Assembly: GCA_964595455.1 (NCBI GenBank)
Contig: CAZQQL010000070.1
Span: 1-16,962 of the forward strand
Origin: DAOUEG01 sp964595455
GTDB taxonomy: Bacteria; Chloroflexota; Dehalococcoidia; Dehalococcoidales; RBG-16-60-22
DNA: 16,962 nt
Direction: 5' to 3'
This document shows positions 12,317-16,962 of the stretch, in pieces. The translations under genes were made by a program, and so were the position numbers. How positions within the stretch are numbered: the stretch's first letter is position 1; the number at the start of each line of letters is the position of its first letter. Under the pieces are notes generated by a model, which saw only the letters and a list, made by a program, of their open reading frames with translations, was not told the origin of the DNA and did no database searches.

Positions 12317-13743
12317 CCCATTTTTAGATTAATGGTTTTCAATTGTGTATATTCTTCCAGCCCGATAGCTGCGTTTTCCCGCCCAATCCCGCTTTCCTTT
12401 ACACCACCCCAGGGCATATTGTCAGACAGAGTGAGATGATCGTTGATCCAGATGCCTCCAGCCTCGATTTGATTGGCTACTCTAATCGCCCTGACCGCGC
12501 TGCGGCTCCAGACCGACCCACCCAGGCCGAAGACGTTGTCATTGACCGATTCCAGCATTTTTTCTTCCGAGCTGAAGGGTTTCATGATGCAGGCTACCGG
12601 CCCAAAGATCTCTTCCCTGGCTATTTTCATGTCCAGAGTTACGCCGGTGAAAATCGTCGGTGGAACGTAATACCCTTTGCCGGCTGGTCGCTGTCCGCCC
12701 ACTTCGAGTATAGCGCCCTGTTCAATACCCGATTTGATATATCCTTCCACTTTATCGCGCTGCTCCTGGTTAACTACCGGGCCCATCTGGGTATTGGGGT
12801 CTGTCGGATCGCCGGTAACCATCTTTTTGGTCGCGGCAATGAATTTTGTCACAAATTCATCGTATACTTTCTCGTTGATATAATAGCGGCCAGGAGAGGC
12901 GCATATTTGGCCGGCGTTGGCATATGAGGAAGACACAGCGCATTGCACGGCAGCGTCAATATTGGCATCATCCAACACGATAAAAGGATTCTTGCCTCCT
13001 AGTTCCAGGGCCATTCTCTTCATAGTCCGGCTGCCCAGCTCCATGATTCGTTTACCGGTTTCAGAGCTACCGGTAAATCCGATCATGCGCACATCCGGGT
13101 GACTGGCCAAAACTTCCCCGGCTTCACTGCCGGAACCAGATACAATATTGACTGCTCCAGCCGGCAAATCGGATTTGGCGATCGCTTCAGCTAACAATAG
13201 GGTAGAGAGTGAATCGGTAGTTGGCGGTTTGAGTACGCAAGTATTGCCGGTCGCCAGGCAAACCGATAGTTTGGCTGCCGCCATGATTAAGGGGACGTTC
13301 CAGGGAGTAATCAAGCCGCAAACTCCGATTGGTTCACGCTGCATTAAAATCATGCAGGAATCGGTACGGGGCGCAATTGAGCCCATTACCGCCTTCGCCT
13401 GTTCAACGGCTTCTTTGAATTTCATCGCCGCCCCTATTCCCATGAATCCAGCCATTTTTAATGGAAAACCATGGTCGGCGCTCTCCAGAGTACTTAGCTC
13501 TTTATTCATCGCGAACAGGCTGTCAGCAAATTTGTTAAGGATTTCGCCACGTTCCCGCATGGACTTTTTCGACCAAACAGGGAAGGCCTTCTTAGCGGCA
13601 GCCACGGCCAGATTGATATCTTCTTTGCCCCCTGAAGGAAACTCTGCGATCACTTCTTCCGTAGCCGGGTTTATCGCTTTCGTTTTTCTACCTGATTTGG
13701 CTTCGACAAATTTGCCATCAATAAACATTTGAAAACTTTGCAT
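12313..13743 (-). CDS. NAD(P)-dependent aldehyde dehydrogenase
   Basis: A 476-residue member of the ALDH superfamily that oxidises an aldehyde to its acid. Seen: PWNVP with Asn149, Lys172 in LKPPTT (cofactor site), GFTGSSETG (222-230), general base Glu247 in ELGGKNP, and nucleophile Cys281 in NAGQICAS, followed by EEIFGPV and NDNVFGLGGSVWS. The substrate cannot be told from sequence; it resembles betaine/vanillin/succinate-semialdehyde-type enzymes. SD AAGGAGA seven bases upstream; TATAAT further up. GC and codon use are visibly lower than in the neighbouring hydroxyacid dehydrogenase, suggesting lateral gain. Its stop codon (12315-12313) lies inside the right inverted repeat of the deleted IS, so the last residues (MG) may have been altered by the insertion. 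Confidence 0.93.
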   Translation of the reverse strand: MQSFQMFIDGKFVEAKSGRKTKAINPATEEVIAEFPSGGKEDINLAVAAAKKAFPVWSKKSMRERGEILNKFADSLFAMNKELSTLESADHGFPLKMAGFMGIGAAMKFKEAVEQAKAVMGSIAPRTDSCMILMQREPIGVCGLITPWNVPLIMAAAKLSVCLATGNTCVLKPPTTDSLSTLLLAEAIAKSDLPAGAVNIVSGSGSEAGEVLASHPDVRMIGFTGSSETGKRIMELGSRTMKRMALELGGKNPFIVLDDANIDAAVQCAVSSSYANAGQICASPGRYYINEKVYDEFVTKFIAATKKMVTGDPTDPNTQMGPVVNQEQRDKVEGYIKSGIEQGAILEVGGQRPAGKGYYVPPTIFTGVTLDMKIAREEIFGPVACIMKPFSSEEKMLESVNDNVFGLGGSVWSRSAVRAIRVANQIEAGGIWINDHLTLSDNMPWGGVKESGIGRENAAIGLEEYTQLKTINLKMG

Positions 13744-13792
13744 TGATGCATCTCCTTTATTCTTCTGAAATATTTACTATTTGTATTAACAC

Positions 13793-13798
13793 ATTATA
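13793..13798 (-). promoter_or_regulatory. -10 element for aldehyde dehydrogenase gene
   Basis: Perfect TATAAT on the minus strand about 50 bases before the ALDH ATG in an AT-rich stretch. No good -35 at the usual distance. Apart from this and the tRNA promoter, 13744-13920 holds nothing that I can name. Confidence 0.45.
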
Positions 13799-13879
13799 GT
13801 ATATTAGAATCCTCTGAAGCGATAGATTGAAAACTTTTTTGCGGCCTGTTCTTGATGGTTTCAGCACGCAATACGAGTA

Positions 13880-13909
13880 TTGTCCTTAAGCGCCCTTCTC
13901 TGGTATAAT
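13880..13909 (+). promoter_or_regulatory. tRNA-Glu promoter with extended -10
   Basis: TTGTCC (13880-13885), 18-base spacer, TATAAT (13904-13909) preceded by TG-G, an extended -10. The tRNA begins 12 bases after the -10. Confidence 0.65.
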
Positions 13910-13920
13910 GTTTCTGTTGC

Positions 13921-13993
13921 GCCCCCATCGTCTAGAGGCCCAGGACGACGGCCTTTCACGCCGTTAACAGCGGTTCGAATCCGCTTGGGGGTA
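13921..13993 (+). tRNA. tRNA-Glu (anticodon UUC)
   Basis: Cloverleaf: acceptor GCCCCCA (13921-13927) with TGGGGGT (13986-13992; first pair G-T), D arm with TAGAGGCCCAGGA, anticodon stem ACGGC/GCCGT around CTTTCAC, giving anticodon TTC, and T arm AGCGG-TTCGAAT-CCGCT. Discriminator A13993; CCA is not encoded, unlike the tRNA-Ser of this window. Reads GAA/GAG. Confidence 0.95.
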
Positions 13994-14034
13994 CTTACCC
14001 GCTTCATTACTGATTTCAGCTTATCTTTTTTCCA

Positions 14035-14043
14035 TGGTATAAT
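14035..14043 (+). promoter_or_regulatory. Extended -10 promoter of hydroxyacid dehydrogenase gene
   Basis: TGGTATAAT (14035-14043) is an exact extended -10 element; the best -35 (TTCAGC, 14015-14020) is weak, as is common with extended -10 promoters. The transcript would start near 14050, with SD AAGGAG just before the ATG. Confidence 0.6.
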
Positions 14044-14076
14044 CCTCCAACATATCCCTGCCTTCAAGGAGCACTC

Positions 14077-15093
14077 ATGGGACCATTGCGTATCGTGATA
14101 ACCACTCCCGCCTTCGATGCCGCCTCTCCCCGCGCGGATGAAACCTGCTTTCAAAAAATGCGGAACGCCGCCCCGGACGCCGTTATTACCGACGCCTCCG
14201 CTCTGCTGCTTAAAGAACTCCGCGGCGACACCGACGCCGCCCATGAACTGGATACTATATTGGCAAAAGCCGATATCGTCTTCGGCTTCGTACCGCCAAA
14301 AGACATTATCCGCCGGGCGCCCAATCTGAAATGGTTCCAGGCAACCTCCGCCGGCGTGGACCGCCTTGCCGGGACCGAGGTCTGGAACAGCAAGGCCATC
14401 ATCACCGGCGTCAGCGGCATTCACGCCACCGCCATCAGCGAGTTTACCCTGGGGTCCATGCTCATGCTGGTGAAGGGCGCCATGGATGGGTTCCGCAACC
14501 AGCAGGAACACTCATGGCGGCGGTACGGGGCGAGTCTCCTGGCCGGGAAAACCTTAGGGGTCGTCGGCCTCGGGAACATCGGGCGTGAAACGGCCCGCCT
14601 GGCCAAAGCGTTCCACATGGAGGTCGTCGCCACCCGCCGCTCGACCCGCCGGACCGGCAGGGCCCGGAACGTCGATGTACTCTTGCCGCCGTCCGAACTC
14701 AAACAGCTCCTTGGCATGAGCGACTATGTGGTGCTTTGTACTCCCCTGACCCCGGAAACCCGCAACCTCATCGGCGCGGAGGAACTGGCAGCCATGAAGC
14801 CGTCCTCGTACCTCATCAACATTTCTCGCGGCGGCGTGGTCGATGAAGACGCCCTCATCACCGCCCTGAAAGGGAAAAAGATTGCCGGCGCCGCCCTGGA
14901 CGTCACCGTCCGGGAACCCCTGCCGCCGGAAAGTCCGCTCTGGGACCTCGATAACGTCATCCTCTCCCCGCATATTTCCGGCGGCATGGAAGATTACATG
15001 CTCCGCGCCACCGACATCTTCTGCGAGAACCTGGTGCGCTACCGGTCCGGCAGGAAACTCATCAACCTCGTCGACAGGAAACGCGGTTACTAA
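14077..15093 (+). CDS. D-isomer-specific 2-hydroxyacid dehydrogenase
   Basis: A 338-residue NAD(P)-dependent dehydrogenase of the D-2-hydroxyacid family (reduces 2-oxo acids such as glyoxylate, hydroxypyruvate or phosphohydroxypyruvate, or the reverse). Seen: N-terminal substrate domain to about 115, Rossmann dinucleotide motif GLGNIG (164-169), and the catalytic triad Arg251 (ISRGGVVDE), Glu280 (REPLP) and His299 (SPHISG). The residues after GLGNIG do not show a clear Asp for NAD preference (ATRRST with two Arg near the strand-2 end suggests NADP). It lacks the ACT domain of SerA. The LKWFQATSAGVD segment resembles the glyoxylate/hydroxypyruvate reductase (GhrA-like) branch. Start with SD AAGGAG five bases before the ATG. 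Transcribed from its own extended -10 promoter. Confidence 0.93.
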   Translation: MGPLRIVITTPAFDAASPRADETCFQKMRNAAPDAVITDASALLLKELRGDTDAAHELDTILAKADIVFGFVPPKDIIRRAPNLKWFQATSAGVDRLAGTEVWNSKAIITGVSGIHATAISEFTLGSMLMLVKGAMDGFRNQQEHSWRRYGASLLAGKTLGVVGLGNIGRETARLAKAFHMEVVATRRSTRRTGRARNVDVLLPPSELKQLLGMSDYVVLCTPLTPETRNLIGAEELAAMKPSSYLINISRGGVVDEDALITALKGKKIAGAALDVTVREPLPPESPLWDLDNVILSPHISGGMEDYMLRATDIFCENLVRYRSGRKLINLVDRKRGY

Positions 15094-15243
15094 ACCTCTT
15101 CGAGCAACAATCGAACCGCAGGGGATGCCATCCTGATGTTAGCTCCCGGCGAACGAAAGATCCGTCTTCTGATGAACGGTCCCCCGAGTTTCTGATTTTT
15201 GATCCATAATCTTTAATCTATTCCCCTGCCCCATCTGCGTGTT

Positions 15244-15266
15244 AACTACCAAATGAATTGGTAGTT
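15244..15266. promoter_or_regulatory. Operator-like inverted repeat before receiver gene
   Basis: AACTACCAA (15244-15252) and TTGGTAGTT (15258-15266) are exact complements with a 5-base gap. It lies one base upstream of a TTGACC -35 (15268-15273), so a dimeric regulator bound here would contact the promoter. It is not a T-run terminator. Confidence 0.5.
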
Positions 15267-15267
15267 G

Positions 15268-15295
15268 TTGACCTTCACGGCGTGGGCTCAATCAT
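15268..15295 (+). promoter_or_regulatory. Possible promoter of degenerate receiver gene
   Basis: TTGACC (15268-15273), 16-base spacer, AATCAT (15290-15295). The -35 is good, the -10 weak. It would give a leader of about ten bases before the ATG at 15313. Confidence 0.35.
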
Positions 15296-15312
15296 CGTAC
15301 AGTGAGAATACG

Positions 15313-15714
15313 ATGAACGGCCACATACTGATAATCGATACCATCTCGGCTACCCCGGTCCTCCGGGACGTCCTCCATGAGGCAGACTTTGCCGTGGACA
15401 TCGTTCCGGCCGTCGGGTACGGTGTGAAGTTCCAGTCCATCCGCAACTACGATGCCATCGTCCTCCTGGAGCACCCGGCCTCGGACTGCCGTTCCCATTG
15501 TGACATCATCCGCCGGGCTACCGACGCTCCCCTTATCGTTATCAGCCCCAATGCCGGACCTGACGCCTGCACGGAAGCCATCCAGGCCGGCGCTGACTTT
15601 TTCCTGCGTAAACCGTTCGGCCCCCTGGAGTTCATCGCCCGTATCAAGACCCTCCTCAACCGCGTACCCTCCCGGACCCCCCTGAGAGAGACTGCTCCGG
15701 CCGCCATCGGGTAG
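15313..15714 (+). CDS. Stand-alone receiver-like protein with Asp-to-Glu at the phosphorylation site
   Basis: A 133-residue CheY-like protein without an output domain. Receiver landmarks: HILIIDT at 4-10, where the acidic pair is reduced to one Asp9; YDAIVLLEHP at 46-55, where the phospho-acceptor Asp is Glu53; LIVISPN with Ser78 (the Thr/Ser switch); and FLRKPFGPLE with the invariant Lys100. With Glu at the acceptor site it should not be phosphorylated normally and might imitate the active state. The fold is clear but signalling by a histidine kinase is doubtful. I chose the ATG at 15313 because it begins the first beta strand; an in-frame upstream start would add a non-family tail. SD is weak. 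It stands 56 bases before the hydrolase gene and might be co-transcribed. Confidence 0.82.
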   Translation: MNGHILIIDTISATPVLRDVLHEADFAVDIVPAVGYGVKFQSIRNYDAIVLLEHPASDCRSHCDIIRRATDAPLIVISPNAGPDACTEAIQAGADFFLRKPFGPLEFIARIKTLLNRVPSRTPLRETAPAAIG

Positions 15715-15752
15715 ATAGTACAGACCGCTGGTTGCACCTGTACCCTGGGCTT

Positions 15753-15768
15753 TGCTATCGTGATAGCA
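15753..15768. promoter_or_regulatory. Perfect inverted repeat just before the hydrolase start codon
   Basis: TGCTATCGTGATAGCA: 7-base arms around GT, ending two bases before the ATG at 15771, with no SD. It could be an operator or a hairpin at the ribosome site. Confidence 0.4.
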
Positions 15769-15770
15769 GA

Positions 15771-16397
15771 ATGGAAGAACTGTCAGTCACCCGCCTGGTG
15801 GTCGGAGCGCTCTCTGCTAATTGCTTCATCGTCACCGCTGGTAAAGAAGCCATCGTCATCGACCCCGGCGGCAACCCGGAGAAGATAATTCCAGCTATCC
15901 TTAAAACAGGTTGTTCTGTCAGCGCCATCGTCCTGACCCACGGCCATTCGGACCACATCGCTGCATTATTCGAGGTCCAGGAAGCCACCGGCGCCGAGCT
16001 CATTGTCCACCACGCGGATGCGGACTTCCTGGAAGGCCGCGGGCCTGTCAGTTCGCAGTTCGGTATATCGTACCATACGCCGCAACCGCCGGACCGTCTC
16101 CTCCGTGACGGAGACATTATTACCCTTGAAGAACACAAATTCACCGTCATTCATAGCCCGGGGCACACTCCCGGCAGCATCTGCCTGCTGACCGGCACCC
16201 TCCTTTTTTCCGGAGACACGCTCCTCCGCCACGGCATCGGGACCACGCTCATGCCCGGCAGCAGCCGCAGGCAGTTGATCGAGAGCATCCGCACCCGCCT
16301 GCTGGCGCTGCCGGACGAAGTCAGGGTCTTCCCCGGCCATGGGCGTGAAACGACAATCGGCGAAGAACGCAGTATGAACCGTTACCTGTCCCGGTAG
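15771..16397 (+). CDS. MBL-fold metallo-hydrolase, glyoxalase II-like
   Basis: A 208-residue zinc hydrolase. The metal ligands are complete: His57, His59, Asp61 and His62 in THGHSDH, His132 in SPGHTPGS, Asp149 in FSGDTLL, and His190 in FPGHGRETT. The pattern and length fit the YcbL-type glyoxalase II-like group, which hydrolyses S-lactoylglutathione-type thioesters, though Chloroflexota do not generally make glutathione, so the real substrate may differ. The opening LSVTRLVVGALSANCFIV (4-21) is typical. The ATG at 15771 lies just after an inverted repeat and lacks an SD; a TTG/ATG further up would extend beyond the family start. Follows the receiver gene by 56 bases. Confidence 0.92.
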   Translation: MEELSVTRLVVGALSANCFIVTAGKEAIVIDPGGNPEKIIPAILKTGCSVSAIVLTHGHSDHIAALFEVQEATGAELIVHHADADFLEGRGPVSSQFGISYHTPQPPDRLLRDGDIITLEEHKFTVIHSPGHTPGSICLLTGTLLFSGDTLLRHGIGTTLMPGSSRRQLIESIRTRLLALPDEVRVFPGHGRETTIGEERSMNRYLSR

Positions 16398-16468
16398 GTG
16401 AAGCATGAATTGAACCTTTTAGCCGACAAAATTTTATGTTTTTGTGATTTTTTTTAACATACATTCCA

Positions 16469-16499
16469 TATAATACAATCAACACAATTAACTTGTGTT
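16469..16499. promoter_or_regulatory. -10 element and 7-5-7 inverted repeat before the HTH gene
   Basis: TATAAT (16469-16474) sits in an AT-rich stretch; AACACAA (16481-16487) and TTGTGTT (16493-16499) form an exact inverted repeat over the expected transcription start. It looks like a repressor site, perhaps for the encoded HTH protein. A second hairpin (GCG-CGGT/ACCG-CGC with a bulge, about 16527-16543) lies in the leader. Confidence 0.45.
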
Positions 16500-16559
16500 A
16501 CTGATAATACTACAAACCCGGTAGGTGCGCCGGTAAACCGCGCCATACGAGGAGGCTCG

Positions 16560-16793
16560 ATGAACAGTAATACGGACCTGTCACAGCCGCATTTCATCTC
16601 GGTCGGTGTCGTTGCCAGGAATTGCGGCGTCAGCAATACAACGGTCCTGCGCTGGATAAACAACGGTGAGATCCCCGCTTTCCGGCTGCCGGGAGGGCAC
16701 TATCGGATCCATACCACTGATTTCCTCGACTTTATGAACAGGTACCAGATACCGGCATCCAGCCGGGTAGTCGATACCGGTGCGCTTGGATAA
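16560..16793 (+). CDS. BldC/excisionase-like MerR-type HTH DNA-binding protein
   Basis: A 77-residue small winged HTH. FISVGVVARNCGVSNTTVLR (residues 12-31) forms the two-helix DNA-binding unit; WINNGEIPAFRLPGGHYRI (32-50) is the wing and following strand, characteristic of the HTH_17/BldC/excisionase group, where the GGH.R sequence is typical. There is no effector domain. The SD AGGAGG (16550-16555) sits four bases before the ATG. A receiver gene begins 32 bases downstream, so both probably form an operon. Either a development-type regulator such as BldC or an orphan phage excisionase is possible; absence of an integrase in the window and the receiver partner favour the former. Confidence 0.85.
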   Translation: MNSNTDLSQPHFISVGVVARNCGVSNTTVLRWINNGEIPAFRLPGGHYRIHTTDFLDFMNRYQIPASSRVVDTGALG

Positions 16794-16825
16794 CTTGATC
16801 GAACGCCGTCCCTGCCGGAGGCATC

Positions 16826-16962
16826 ATGGATACGAAGAGTGAAGTCGTCCTCGTCGTCGATGACGATATCCATATGGTCCGGATGATCAAACAGATACTG
16901 GAGTACGAGGACTTCCATGTCCTGACCGCTCACAGCGGTACCACCGCGCTGGAAGCCGTCAG
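16826..16962 (+). CDS. Response regulator receiver protein, N-terminal part, cut by window edge
   Basis: The first 45 codons of a CheY-like receiver: MDTKSEVVLVVDDDIHMVRM, then IKQILEYEDFHVLTAHSGTTALEAV. The acidic triad (VVDDD, residues 10-14) is intact, in contrast to the receiver at 15313. The phospho-acceptor Asp and any output domain lie outside the window. SD GGAGG (16817-16821) is four bases from the ATG. Probably in one operon with the HTH gene. Confidence 0.88.
   Translation, partial: MDTKSEVVLVVDDDIHMVRMIKQILEYEDFHVLTAHSGTTALEAV

Noticed and set aside
11882..12324. Target-site duplication around the IS remnant
   Set aside because: Eight bases left and right of the terminal repeats do not match.
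1..16962. CRISPR array or complete defence island
   Set aside because: No regularly spaced direct repeats and no cas genes; the toxin-antitoxin pair is the only defence-like item.

Overview
The window looks like a bacterial chromosome segment with fairly high GC. Gene content fits Chloroflexota, most likely Dehalococcoidia or a relative: an archaellin-type protein beside ordinary bacterial genes, a Re-citrate-synthase-like enzyme, a DUF503 protein beside a MrfA/YprA-type helicase, and a BldC/excisionase-like regulator next to receiver proteins. The phylum is an inference; there is no rRNA or marker-gene tree to prove it.

Layout. 1-2106 is on the minus strand: the N-terminal part of a DUF1998-type DEAD/DEAH helicase, a DUF503 gene with a consensus promoter, and an MFS exporter. 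From 2.2 kb the plus strand carries a Re-citrate/homocitrate synthase, an endonuclease III-like glycosylase that lacks the lyase lysine, and a short archaellin-like protein whose leader can form SD-masking hairpins. A small HTH gene (minus) converges on it. pyrD follows, then tRNA-Ser(GCU). Next to the tRNA is an AT-richer patch with a MazEF-type toxin-antitoxin pair and a DUF1801 gene. 8.16-10.67 kb is a compact miaB-yajC-nadC operon.

nadC converges on a fmdB-dtd pair (minus) across about 400 bp of hairpin-rich repeats. At 11.9-12.3 kb sits an internally deleted IS256-family remnant whose right inverted repeat contains the stop codon of an aldehyde dehydrogenase gene (minus) of visibly lower GC. 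tRNA-Glu(UUC) precedes a D-2-hydroxyacid dehydrogenase. The right end holds a receiver-like protein with Glu at the phospho-acceptor position, a glyoxalase II-like metallo-beta-lactamase-fold hydrolase, a BldC/excisionase-type HTH gene, and the first 45 residues of a canonical receiver protein cut by the window edge.

Most genes are independent housekeeping units. The parts that stand out are the archaellin-like gene and its leader, the degenerate receiver and small HTH regulators, a hairpin-pair repeat present three times, the deleted IS, and the toxin-antitoxin patch. No CRISPR array, complete prophage or complete new multi-gene system is visible.
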